Shown here piece after piece: positions 1 through 10,734 of a stretch of 64,000 bases of DNA (positions are counted from its first letter, which is position 1; the number at the start of each line of letters is the position of its first letter). Made by a program: the position numbers and the translations under genes. Under the pieces are notes generated by a model that was not told where the DNA came from, ran no database searches, and was given only the letters and a program-made list of their open reading frames with translations. The DNA is taken from contig OY997590.1 of NCBI GenBank assembly GCA_963921825.1, positions 42,549,039-42,613,038 of the forward strand, in the 5' to 3' direction. The DNA comes from Erodium maritimum (Eukaryota > Streptophyta > Magnoliopsida > Geraniales > Geraniaceae).

Positions 1-34
1 TGGAAATGGAGTTTTCAATGTTCTATGCAATGAT

Positions 35-631
35 ATGTTTTATACCAGTACTGACATGGTTGGAGGATTGTACATATTAGATATGGGTAACAATGCCTCA
101 AGTTCTATATATTCCGTTAATACCAAGAGGTCTAAATCCAACGATTTAAACCTAACTCTATTATGGTACTGTCATTTGGGTCGCATAAACAAGAAGCGCC
201 TATCAGCACTTCAGAAGTGCAGGCTTTTAGGTTCATTCGAATTCCATTCGATCGATAGGTGCAAGGTTTGTTTGATGGGCAAAATGACTAAAGTGCCCTT
301 TATCGATCGCGATGAAAGGGCGGGTGAATTATTGGGGCTGATACACTCGAATGTGTGTAGACCAATAAGTTCACTTGCCAGGAGGGGTTTTAACTACTTT
401 ATCACATTTACTGATGATTACAGTAAATATGGTTATGTCTCTTCGGTGAGACATAAGTCTGAAGCTTTTGATAAATTCAAAGAGTTTAAGACTATAGTAG
501 AAAACCAGCTCGACAAAGGTATTAAGGCACTTCGATTGGATCGAGGTGGAAAATACTTGACCACAGAGTTATTAGATCATCTAAAAGAGAATGGGATCCT
601 TTTGGATTGGACTCCTCCTAGGTCACTGTAG
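35..631 (+). pseudogene. Copia GAG-pre-integrase and integrase core, broken
   Basis: The open frame holds a GAG-pre-integrase block (WYCHLGRINKKRL, with a CKVCLMGKM zinc-finger end) followed by an integrase core (FTDDYSKYGYV, LRLDRGGKY). Copia integrase normally has an Asp in the 'HTD/HSD' position; here it reads LIHSNVC, so the first catalytic Asp is Asn. The reading ends in a stop at 631, and the downstream VAKRRNRTL has Lys where the catalytic Glu is expected. The enzyme is therefore almost certainly dead. It joins the RT remnants downstream as one polyprotein remnant. Confidence 0.88.
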
Positions 632-1167
632 TTGAAAGGTGTAGCCAAACGGAGAAATCGGACATTGTTAGACAATGGTCTGTTCCATGATTAGTTGGAC
701 TGATCTCCCAATCTCTTTTAGGGGTTCTGCTCTAGAGACGACCGCATTCATAGTGAATCGGGCTTCGACGAATGGTGTGGAAGGGACACCATTTTAAAAA
801 TGGTACGGGATGATGCCCGCTTTGTCCTTCCTAAAGATTTGTGGTTGCGAGGCTTATGTAAAACATTTGATTTCGACTAAGCTCGAACCAAGATCTGAGA
901 TATGCACCTTCGTGTGGTATCCCAAAGCAACAAGGGCATACTATTTCTACAATCCCAGTGAGAACATGGTGTTCGTCGCTTGGGGTGGGGTCTTTATGGA
1001 AAAGAAGTTTTGTTTCCAAAGACGTCATTGGGAGGACTGTGCATCTCGAAGAAATTCAGGATGGTACAGATCTGTCTAAACCAATTGGCAACCCAGTAGA
1101 AAGGAGCCAGAGATTGTCGTAGAGTAAGAACCAATTCCTGTTACAATTCTGGAAGGTCCAAGGCGAT

Positions 1168-2155
1168 TTGAAAGGATCAATCTTCCACCTCCAAGATATG
1201 GTATCCGGAGGTGACAATGAAGTCATGGTGGATCACGATGATCCAGCCACCTTTCAGGAAGTCGTGGATGGGCCCAACTCCGAGTTATGGCTGGGAGCCA
1301 TGAGGGAGGAAATGCAATCCATGTCAGACAACCGAGTCTGGGAACCGGTTGATCCCATCAATGGTGTGAGGACCATAGGATGCAAATGGATCTTCAAGGT
1401 GAAGATGGACATGGACGGCAACCCTCTGACCTACAAAGCTCAACTGGTGGCGAAAGGTTATAGGCAGATCCAATGGATTGACTATGAGGAAACCTTCTCC
1501 TTAGTGGCTATGGTCAAAATCGATCCAAATTCTTCTTGACATAACTGCGTATCATAATTACGAGATATGGCAAGTGGATGTCAAAACCGCTTTCCTAAAT
1601 GGAAATTTGACTGAGTACGTTTGTATGTCTCGGCCCAAAGGTTTTGACGATCCGAAGAATAAAGGAAAGATTTATAAGTTGTTGAAATCCATTTATGGAT
1701 TGAAACGAACTTCTCGGAGTTGGATCCTTCGTTTAGATGAAGCTGTAATTGGATTTGGCTTAATCAAGAACGAGGATGAATCTTGCGTTTATAAGAAGGC
1801 TAGTGGGAGCAATATTACCTTTCTGGTTCTCATTGAAAACGACATCCCAACCTTGCACGAGACTAAAGCTTGGTTGAGGAAGTGTTTTTCAATAAAGGAC
1901 TTAGGCGATGCTTCTCATATCTTAAGGATTAAGATATGTAGAGATCGCACCAAGAGGGTCTTGGATTTAAGTCAGGGAACCTATGTGAACAAGGCATTGA
2001 GTAGGTTCTTAATGCTCGATTCAAAGAAAGGACTCTTACCCACTAGTCATGGCATTCATCTCAGCAAGACTCAGTGTCCTAAGACACCTGATGAGCTGAA
2101 AAGGATGATGAGAATCCTATGCGCCTGGGGACAGGATCGATCATATATGCCATGA
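1168..2155 (+). pseudogene. Copia reverse transcriptase, broken
   Basis: Two open stretches, 1168-1539 and 1574-2155, together cover a Copia reverse transcriptase (RVT_2). The first has the typical entry 'W.LGAMREEMQSM' and 'GCKWIFKVK...AQLVAKGYRQ'. The second starts at 'WQVDVKTAFLNGNL' and continues to 'SIYGLKRTSRSW'. They are joined through a frame change near 1540. The catalytic YVDD motif is not preserved: the corresponding place reads LIENDIPT. This is a remnant with no complete frame. Flanking it are the broken integrase upstream and RNase H downstream. Confidence 0.88.
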
Positions 2156-2289
2156 CATGTATGAGACCAGACGTCTCGTAAGCCTTATGTTGTACCAGTA
2201 GACATCATTCTAACCCGGGGGAAAGATGATGCTGAACTAGTCGTCGAAGTATGAATAGACGCTAGTTTTCCAAGACAAATCCAGATGAC

Positions 2290-2665
2290 TTTAGAAGTCA
2301 ATCAGGATATGTGTTTACGCTGAATGGCAGAGCTTTAGCTGGGAAAGCGTATAGCAAGATACCCTTGCCGAATCTACGACAGAGGCCAAGTACATGGATG
2401 CTGCAGAGGCAGCTAAGGAGGCTATGTGGATTTGGAAATTCATGGCAGGGCTGGGTGTAATTAAAAACCCATCCAGTCCGGTGAATCCATTTTGCGACAA
2501 CACAAGGGCCATTGCGCAAGCTAAAAGCCTAGATCGCATAACAAATCCAAACATGTACTGCGGCGTATCCACCTCATCAGATAAATACTGAACTGAGGTG
2601 AAGTGAAGATAACCGATATTGCAATAGATGATAACATAGCCAACCCTTTGACTAAGGCAGTGTCA
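2290..2665 (+). pseudogene. Copia RNase H region, broken
   Basis: The reading around 2394-2591 (AAKEAMWIWKFMAGLGV, CDNTRAIAQAK) matches the RNase H tail of Copia pol, where an 'EAIW..KFI..LG' helix and 'CDNSGAIAQAKEP' are usual. The next block (about 2630-2720) reads IANPLTKA and VKSMG, the usual Copia C-terminus. The expected His-rich strand after 'TNPNM' is damaged and the frame is interrupted by a stop at 2591. It lies directly before the polypurine tract and 3' LTR. Confidence 0.8.
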
Positions 2666-2742
2666 CTGCCTGAACATGTTAGACATGTAAAGTCGATGGG
2701 GACATATTGGAGTTTAGATTGGAACTAGGGCAAGTGGAAGAT

Positions 2743-4430
2743 TGTTAGTCTTAGTCCCCGTAGTTCAATCCTAAATGTCCAAATGTATATATCATCGTTA
2801 GCAATAAAATTAAAGCGGCTTTATATTACTTATGTGTTGGAGTAATATATCGATGTGTGCTCTGATCTATGCCCACCATGCGAATAGAACCATAGATCGA
2901 GATAGATCACACTCGATGGGTCCCTAGTCAACAAAGCTTCACTAGAAGCGACTAGTATGAAAGATGGCTCTTTATGGCTTACGTTCTGTTAGTCATTGGA
3001 ATGGGATTCCGGAGTCTGATCATAGATATCATGTGGGACATGATATTGGACGACCCGCCCTGAATATGTGCCATAGATTAAGTCATGAACATATTCAGTG
3101 TTGTAGCTTGTCATGTATCCTTAGACCAAGGAGTCTTTGTGATCGCTATGTAGTCAACAACAGAGTTTGACCTGAGCCTAACGTTGTCCGTAACAGGGCT
3201 TCCATAACGGCCAGGATTAGCTTGGGGACGGGCTACATGAGTGACACGAAAGACGGCTAAGGGATTTATCCATCATACTAAGCTATGGGAAAGATATCGG
3301 TTCTCGGCCGCTTGATCGAGAGTGACTGGAAGAATAGCATGGCCATGCACATGATACTGGGTATCATATCTTCAGTCATCTCACATATCAAGGAACGGTG
3401 ATTGAGAATAATAAGGATGACGGCTCTATGCCTTATCTCAATCAGGATATCGGAGATAAAAGGATAATGACAGGGACGACGGAAAGGTTAGAATCGACAG
3501 GGTCGATTCGTTATGTAGTGTAAGGCAATACTAAAGTCTCGTTAGTTGCCACTTAAATAGGATCAAGTAAAATGGGATTTTACGTTGATCTATTGACATG
3601 CATAAACCTAAGGGTCACACCGGAGGATGAAACTCATTGACACATTTATGGAGAATGGCCAAAAGGGAGTTGTCTCGGGACATGACCAAAACTGGGTTTT
3701 GGGTCATGTGCCCGTAAGTGAATAGGACTTCACAGATCGAGACAAGGCTTGGAGTCTTGGGATTGATCGCGTCGGATAATGTTGGACATTTCCGGTATGG
3801 AAGGCATGGAGGCGATGAGCGAATCACGGGACCTCGTTGGAAATGGCCACGGGCCATGTTCCAAGAGGCCCATGAAAGGCCCATGCAACCAAGGCCCATG
3901 GAACTAATTAATCAAGTCTTGATTAATTAGTACTAAGTAAGCAAGACAAGGATTAAGGTGTTGGTGATTCACCACCTAACCCAATCTTGTCTTGCCATAC
4001 TTTGTCCTATTTACACCTTACTTGACACCATACTTGTCCCATGCCTTTAGTTGGACAAGTATGGGTTTTGTTATGTTTAAGTCATCTTTTTTCAACATAA
4101 CAAACACAAGACAAGAATAGGAAACACATTTTCTCTCCCTCTTCCATGGCCATTTCGGGTTTGGCTAGTTTCCACCTCCATGTTTGTGTTCTTGAGTCCT
4201 CAAAGAGAAGAACTACGTGGCTTTGATTCCCATGTGGATACGTAGGCGTCTTGGAGACTCAAGCCAATCATTCGTTAACCGGTGTTCTTGTTTTGGTAAG
4301 AACTAGTGCTGAATTTTTCTCTTGTTAATCCATTCTTTGTTAGTTGTTTCATGGTTTTAATTGTCTCTTGGTTTTCATTGATTTTCCGCTGCGAGTTGGT
4401 TCATCTCCAACCCTACCTCGAGACCCAACA
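2743..4430 (+). repeat. Copia 3' LTR
   Basis: It begins TGTTAG right after a purine-rich tract (CAAGTGGAAGAT) and ends CCAACA, giving the short inverted TGTT..AACA ends of an LTR. The length is about 1.69 kb. It holds no gene; the ORFs inside are spurious. The next bases (AAGTC...) continue the interrupted Gypsy LTR. Confidence 0.85.
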
Positions 4431-6101
4431 AAGTCCCCGTAACATGCTTTTCTAATAAACGCTACAAACTCGTATCATGCTTTTCTAATATTTAAATAAA
4501 TCTATTCAACCCACGACACCCCCGTGTCACATGCAATTCTACTGTTAACTTTCCCCAGTCAGGGCCGAGATCCGGCTACTTTTCTCTACCTCGTATATAA
4601 TCCCAAAAGCGCTCCAACAACACCCGAAGTACACCCAGTCACTCGCCGAGCTTCCCTTTGCCTCGGTCCGTAGCACGATCTAAAAGAACACAAATTCAAA
4701 GTACTTTTAAACTAGTACGAATAAACCGAAAATTAACATACTTAACGCCCAAACGTAACCCCGACAATGCCGATCACTCCCAAACTTCCCAATTACTCGA
4801 TATTATTGATAAAGGACCCGTAAAGGCCAGATTCGCCCGACATGGCGAATCTGCCCGGGTTTTGGTTAATTGCCTTCTGGGGCTCCAAAAGTTCCCGTTT
4901 TCGTTTCTACGGTCTTAGAATATTTCAAGGAACCCAACGCACTTGACGGAATTGAATTCCGACTTCTAAGTCAATTAATTAACGTTTAAAGTTTCCAAAA
5001 CCCGTTAATTGCAACTTCTCCAATTTAATTCCAAATTTCGATTCGATTAAGGATAAATGGTCCGGGGAACGTTTTAAACCACCCGAACGATAAAACTCGA
5101 GCACCCGAGCATGTGGGCCCCACCCACACTACTTGGCCGAGACCCTAGGGTTTAAGGGGAGGCTTGGCCACCATGTGGTGGCTGCTGCCAGCTCCGGCCA
5201 GCCACCTCATGGCCGACCGGCCACCACCCACGGTGGCCGGAGCTCCTCCCGAGCCTCCGGTCACCGGAAAACGTGAAATTAAACCCCCAAACACCTCTAA
5301 AACGTCTCCAACACCTCCCCACACTCTACACAACCCTAAGCCTTAGTTTATACTCAAACCCTAGCTTCTAAGAAAATAACCAAAACGAGAATCGGTTCGG
5401 GTATTACCGTAGAGGAGAACGAGGGGAACGTGATTGCTCTTTGCTTTGACTCGATCCAAGGGCTCGATCACAAACCCTAGCTCAACCTCCCTTCTTCTCT
5501 CTTCTTCTCCTTCTCCTTCTCTCTCTAAAACCTCTCTTCTTCTTTCTATTTTAAAACAACTAGCACAAAAACCCAATTAAAACTCTTTTTTTTCTTTTAA
5601 AACCCAAGTCTCGGCCAGCCCTTCTCCTCCATTCATTTCCCCCCCAAAACTAACACCACCACATTTAGGACATGTGTCAAGGTGGGTCACACACCTTTTG
5701 GAAAATATGTACTTAATATTTTCCAATCAGATTCGCGAAAATCGGACGTTTCGGGCCCCGAACGGGCACTTTTTCCCAAAAATTACGAAACTTGGCGAGC
5801 CACAAGGAAACGGCTCAACTAAGACCGTTGCGATGACGGTTAAGCTTTTCGGATCCAAAACGGTCCTCGAATGGACCAAAACGTCGCTCGCTTGACTTTT
5901 CCAGCGAAAAGTCAACATTTCTCAAATTGATCAGAAAGTTGCCCTGAGTCCCCCGTAACTCACTTTGGTCAATAACGGGGCCAACTTAAGTCCGGTATGA
6001 CACTCGGGGTCATTTTAGGTTCATTAAGTGTCCGTCTTAAAATTTTAAATTTTCCTGTTTTTCGCAGGTTTGACTGGCGTTGACCGGGAGTGGTTATTAC
6101 A
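4431..6101 (-). repeat. Tekay-like Gypsy 3' LTR, 3' portion cut by Copia
   Basis: Read on the minus strand the LTR starts TGTAATAACC at 6101, next to a purine tract (AAGGGGGG, about 6106-6113). It is homologous along its length to 53310-55012, part of a complete solo LTR of the same family. The remaining part of this LTR would lie left of the Copia element, outside the window. No gene lies inside it. Confidence 0.85.
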
Positions 6102-6204
6102 ATCTACCCCCCTTAAATGAATTTCGTCCGCGAAATTTGAATAACGCTCATAAAAGGTACAAAAGAACACGTACCCTGATAGGTCTCGCGGTAGGTGGAG
6201 GATC

Positions 6205-7605
6205 CTAGGGTCCGGGGTCGGCAATTGCGTACATTCTTCCCTCCGACTCCCGCTGCCCCTGACCCGGCGCACTGACTGCTGGGTACCCATAGCTCTGCTG
6301 CTGTCTCAGAGCTGGCACGCTCGTCAATGGCAGCGAAAACCTCGATTTCTGACTCAGTCGAGGGCGACCCCTGGGTGACTGTACCGTCCGTGACTGCTGC
6401 GGCCGCTGCGCCGATGTCGCTCCCAACGGCTCACGACACCATTCCATTGTGTGTCCCACACGGCCGCACCGGAGACAGCTGGTCCCATCAGCTCCCGACT
6501 CCGAGCCCTGGCCTGCCCGGCACCCCCGCCGCAAGTGGCCTGGCTCCTTGCAGAGATGGCATGTCGGCACCCTCTGTGTCGCGACTGGCCCCATGGACGC
6601 CACCGACCCATGCTGTCTCGTTCCACCCTGGTGAGTCGGTGGTCGGAAGAATCCAGAGGTCCTCTGCCTCCTTGGGCCTCGTGACTCTGACGGCCCTACA
6701 AAGTCGGTCGGCCGCTGTCGAACCTCGCGGGTTCTGGCCGCATCCTGGATCCCCTGCTCCACCGTCGCTGCGGTGTCCACGAGATCTGTGTACTTCCGCA
6801 GTCTCAAGGCAAGAACCTGGTTCCGAATCCCCTGCCTCAGTCCTCCCTGGAACCGCAGGCAACGGTTCTGCTCGGTCATCACCATCTCCGGCGCGAATCT
6901 GGCCAAAGCTGTGAACCTGGCCTCGTACTCTGCTACCGTCATCCCCTCCTGTTCCAAGTCTAGGAACTGCCGATGTCGCTCCAACCGAGCCGACTCGGGA
7001 AAGTACTGTTCCATAAAAACTGTCTGGAAGATGTTGTAGTCATAACCGACCATGTCCTTCACACGCCCCCACCAGTGGTAGGCGATGTCTCTCAGCTGGT
7101 GGGCCGCGAAGGACACCCTGCGACGACCCTCCTCGACACCCGATGTATTCAGGTCGCGCGTGACCTGCTCTAGCCACCTCTCGGCTAGGTCGGGGTTCGG
7201 CTCCCCGACAAATGTAGGTATCCCGAGCTTCAGGAAGTCTAGTAGTGCTCTGGATGTGTGATCCTCTGTCTGACCGGGCCTCACTGGGACCGCGGCTGCC
7301 TCTGGAGCCGGTGAGGCCGACTCTCGGTTGGCGATGACCGCCACCAAACTCTGGACTGTCCTGGTCAGCTCATCCAGGGCAGTCATAACGGGTGGGTCTG
7401 CGATCGGCGGGACGCTGGGCGTGCCCGTAGAAGGTCCCGCATCGCTCCTCCTATCCTCACCGACAGGAGTACCCTACGCCTCGGCGTACTCGGCGGGCTC
7501 AACGGTGGGCACCCATCCTGGTGTCCCCGCTGACCGTCCCCGCCTGCCTCGCGCGGGCGCTCGTCCCCGTGCCACTGCTGCTCTTCCTCGTCTGCCACGA
7601 GCCAT
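6205..7605 (-). pseudogene. Gypsy (Tekay/Del-like chromovirus) gag
   Basis: The open frame 7386-6205 encodes about 393 residues of Gag: the retrotransposon gag domain (about residues 65-175, with HWWGRVK and QYFPESAR) and two CCHC zinc knuckles (CHLCKEPGHLRRGC and CLRCGRVGHTMEWC). In the same frame upstream, an arginine-rich start lies at 7605 (MARGRRGR), separated by one in-frame TAG near 7473. The natural start is therefore probably 7605 and the gene carries a nonsense mutation. Immediately downstream come only about 100 bases, the polypurine tract and the 3' LTR. Protease, RT, RNase H and integrase have been deleted. Confidence 0.85.
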
Positions 7606-7944
7606 CAGCAGGTATCCTCTGCACGGATACACGCAAACGTTCAGTTTGCGAACTCAAAAAAAAAGACAACAGCTCGAATGCAATAACGTTCACCCGGTCT
7701 ACGTCTACCCCAACGTACTTGTTACTAAACGCTACACCGTTCACGCTAATCATACTTTAATCATAACATCACGTACGCGGAACCTCAAACTTAACCACAC
7801 AAACGTACACCAAGCCCTTATTCGGTCCCTTATGCACTTACTCATAACTTTCCGCAACCAAGCTAGTGTTCGCTACTCGTCCCTTGCGGGAAAAGTAGTA
7901 AAGGGGATGAGCGTTATGCTCACCTCCACGGACACCCGCTCGAT
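7606..7944 (-). other. Gypsy 5' untranslated remnant
   Basis: The stretch upstream of the minus-strand gag start has no recognisable gene. A 5' LTR and primer-binding site were expected here but are not present. The element appears truncated where a plus-strand gag fragment of another family begins (about 7945). Confidence 0.4.
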
Positions 7945-8536
7945 TATGGCACGGTTAGATCACCACTTGGGAGGACATGAGGTTCATCACGAGGAAGAAA
8001 TATGTTCCAACCTATTATTACAGAAGCCTACAACGAAAATTCAGAAAGCTCTCTCAAGGAAGCAAATCTGTGGAGGAATGTTTTGATGAGTTTGAGACAC
8101 TTCGAAACAGATTAGAATCTGAAGATTCAGAGGAGTCTCTAATGGCGCAATTCCTAGATGGTCTTCATGAAAAAATTGCTAGAAATGTAGAGAGAAACCT
8201 ACCATGACTTGGAACAATTGATGTACCTTGCTACTCAAGCTGAACAACATAGTAAGAGGAAGACAGATTCTACTAATCGCAACAAGAATTCTTGGGCATC
8301 ACAACCACCAAAAAAATCTAGACAAAGGAAAGTCCGATGAAATGTACCTGAGATTCAATGGGAAGCTACCGGAGTCATCAAAAGGAACCAAACCAGAGCA
8401 AGGTAAGGATTCAATTCACAGCACTCGTGACATTACTTGTTTTAAATGTCAGGGAAAAGGACACTATGCACGAGAATGTCCAAACCAGCGAGTGATGATC
8501 CTCAAAGGTAATGGGGAATACGAGTTTCAAGATTAG
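7945..8536 (+). pseudogene. Gypsy gag fragment (second family)
   Basis: The frame 7977-8207 reads RKKYVPTYYYRSLQRKFRKL, LSQGSKSVEE and QFLDGLHEKIA, the central part of a chromovirus-type Gag. After a frame change, 8228-8536 ends with a CCHC knuckle (CFKCQGKGHYARECPN) followed by RVMILKGNGEYE. The order and spacing fit CRM/Galadriel-like or related Gypsy Gag proteins. The fragment is broken by stops and lacks its N-terminus. A truncated LTR of the same family follows at 8580. Confidence 0.8.
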
Positions 8537-8579
8537 GAAGAAGAGAGAGTAGACTCCGAACAAAATATTAAGGGTCACC

Positions 8580-8747
8580 TGCTGCAGGACTATTTAATAA
8601 AGTCTCTTATCAGCATGTATTATGCAAGTTTTATGAAATAAAAATTTGAGTTTTCTTCTGGAAAGAACCTTAAAGCATTTCAATCTTCATATGTGTGAAT
8701 CCTTGAAGTTTGAGTGTTTCAAATTATCACAAACTTTCCATAATCAA
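8580..8747 (+). repeat. Truncated Gypsy LTR (family of 9942-10329)
   Basis: The segment beginning TGCTGCAGGACTATTT is the inverted counterpart of 10329 downward. Shared landmarks are a run around 'AAGCATTTCAATCTTCAT' and 'CTTGAAGTTTGAGTGTTTC'. It stops near 8747, where another LTR-like sequence begins. Confidence 0.7.
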
Positions 8748-9310
8748 TGTAAAGACCGGAATTTTTGTTTCGTTAATTTATTGTTGGGAACGTCGTTGAG
8801 GTGGGGAGCGAGTCGAATTTTGGATCGATTTAAAAGAAAAAAAAGAAGAAAAAAAAGAGGAATGGGGTTGGGCTGGGTCAGGCTAGACCCACGCCTTGGG
8901 CTGGAGCAGACCGAGCCCACACTTCAGCGCGCAGGCCCAACCAGCCCAAACCCACGCGTGACAAAACCCTAACGCTTCGCACCTTCAGCCTCATTCTCGC
9001 GCACGACACCCGAGGCTTCTCTCTCTCGCGTCTCTTCCTCTTCTCAGATCTACTCCCTTCGTATTCTCCTTCGCGAACCACCATCGGAGCTCTGACCTCC
9101 TCCTCTCTCTACTTCTTCTTCTCCTTCAGCTACTCCCACCCACGACCACACCACACCAGAACCCAGAGCCCCACTCCTTCTCCCTTCTTCTTCCTCGCTG
9201 ATTTGAAACCCTCGCCGCCGCCCTTCCTCGTTCAGCTTCGCCGTACCTGATTCGAGCAAAATCAGCGACGGTGAGCGCGTTTCCTCACCGGATTCGTCTT
9301 CCCCGTCGTT
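8748..9310 (+). repeat. Gypsy-like LTR 5' fragment
   Basis: It begins TGTAAAGACCGGAATTTTTG, which looks like the start of a Gypsy LTR. It continues into C/T-rich leader-like sequence full of TCTCTC and CTTC. No coding potential is credible here. The family is not identified. Confidence 0.45.
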
Positions 9311-9939
9311 CCTTTCCTTTGTTTTGAGTAATTGTAATATTCGAAGATGTACTCCATACGTCTCTCCAATCAAGGGAAGCTTTTGGATTGACTTTTCCTG
9401 TGAAAATTGGGGCATTAAGCTTGACATCTCATTTTCCATTCCTAGCATCTTCTTCTCGGCCTCGATCATAGTTGTATTGTCTCCTTGGCCTTGGATTTTG
9501 ATAAAAATATGGTTGGCCATCATCGTCAGAGTCTTGTTCATCATCATTTTGATTCACTCTTGGAGCATTCACATTTCGAATGGGATTTCTACGTGCCGGT
9601 GGTGGTTGTTCAATTCTTGTCATTCGATTTCCAAGGTCTTGGAGCTGAGTTTGAGTGGCAGTAAGAGTCTAAACTACGTTTGCTTCACCTTGATCTTCCA
9701 TCGTCCTAGATTTTGATGTTTCTCACACACAAAAAAAACAAATCAAGTGCAAAGGATGTCGAAAAGGTATTGAACTTCAAATGATAAGACAACAAACTAA
9801 GAAAACAAATCTGAACAAATTTATTTTCTGCTCAAAGTTTCTTCTTTTCCTTTTTTTTAAACTAAAACAGCAGCAAATAAATAAAAACGAAATTAAAGGA
9901 TAGATAAAACCTGATTTGGAGTGTTTAACTCTGATACCA
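9311..9939 (-). pseudogene. Gypsy primer-binding site and gag N-terminus
   Basis: On the minus strand, TGGTATCAGAG (9939-9929) is a primer-binding site for initiator tRNA-Met. The gag N-terminus follows, reading RMTRIEQPPPARRNP and NDDEQDSDDDGQPYFYQ in the 9623-9429 frame. The sequence is interrupted by stops. It is the left part of a minus-strand element whose LTR is 9942-10329. Confidence 0.72.
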
Positions 9940-9941
9940 AA

Positions 9942-10329
9942 TGGTACAAGAACGTGGTGGTATGATTAGAGAAAGCCTTGTTGATAAAATATATAAGATA
10001 GTGGAGGTATGATGGAGAACCTTAGATGGGCCTACAACACTCTCTAAGGAACCAATGATGAAGATGGAATCGAAGATGGAGATTGCTTCAAATGGTCGTA
10101 CATCACTCTTTGAAGAATATAAGTAATTAGGGAGATAGATGGTGGGTTTAATGACGCCACACAGAATTTGAAAAGTCGGTGATAAGTCGAAACACTCAAA
10201 CTTCAAGGATTCACACACATGAAGATTGAAATGCTTTAAGGTTCTTTCCAGAAGAAAACTCGAATTTTTATTTCATAAAATTTGCATAATACATGCTACG
10301 AAGGGACTTTATTAAATAGTCCAACAGCA
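9942..10329 (-). repeat. Gypsy 5' LTR, 388 bp
   Basis: In minus orientation it starts TGCTGTTGGACTATTT and ends TTGTACCA, two bases before the primer-binding site. It matches the truncated plus-strand copy at 8580-8747. The frames inside are spurious. Confidence 0.75.
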
Positions 10330-10730
10330 GGTCTAGGGTTTAAAATTGATTACATTTGACTCTAATTAATAACTAAAGACTCTTGGTAAACCAAAGGATG
10401 GAAAATAGTAAAACAACAAAAGTAAATAATTAATAATTTGATTTCAAATGCATACCTTGGATATTTAATGTTCTTGAATGGTTTGAGGGGCTAAATCTCC
10501 TTTAGAAATGATGAACAAAGTAGCTTCATTAATTCATTAAAGAAGAGTCAAAAACAGATTTGTTGAAGTCTTGAATTGTTCTTGAATGTCTTCTTGATTT
10601 GTCTTGGTGATCACGTCTTCTTGGAGTTCCCCATGCTCTATGTGTGTAATTAAGCTCTCCACTTGTTTGTTGAATTATTCTCGTAAAGCTCTAGTTCTTG
10701 ACATTGTCCTTGGTGTTAGTCGCATGCTTG
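10330..10730. other. No gene seen
   Basis: AT-rich sequence without a convincing frame or repeat pair. It may be the 3' continuation of the LINE-like sequence on the minus strand, but nothing in it shows this. Confidence 0.3.
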
Positions 10731-10734
10731 GAAT

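Larger units (their letters stand above)
1..4430 (+). mobile_element. Ty1/Copia retrotransposon, 3' part, decayed
   Basis: The sequence reads in Copia order: GAG-pre-integrase and integrase (35-631), reverse transcriptase (1168-2155), RNase H (about 2290-2660), polypurine tract (about 2731-2742) and 3' LTR (2743-4430). The 5' half lies outside the window. All coding parts are interrupted by stops and frameshifts. The right edge is supported by the solo LTR at 51731-55012, whose sequence near 53305-53330 continues without this element. It is therefore inserted in a Gypsy LTR. The roughly 1.7-kb LTR would suit the Angela/TAR-type lineages, but lineage assignment is tentative. Confidence 0.9.

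Noticed and set aside
3615..3930. Frames within the Copia LTR on both strands.
   Set aside because: LTR sequence without conserved domains; the frames overlap each other on opposite strands.
6327..6914. 195-residue plus-strand frame.
   Set aside because: It is antisense to the gag gene, whose zinc knuckles and gag domain are clear.
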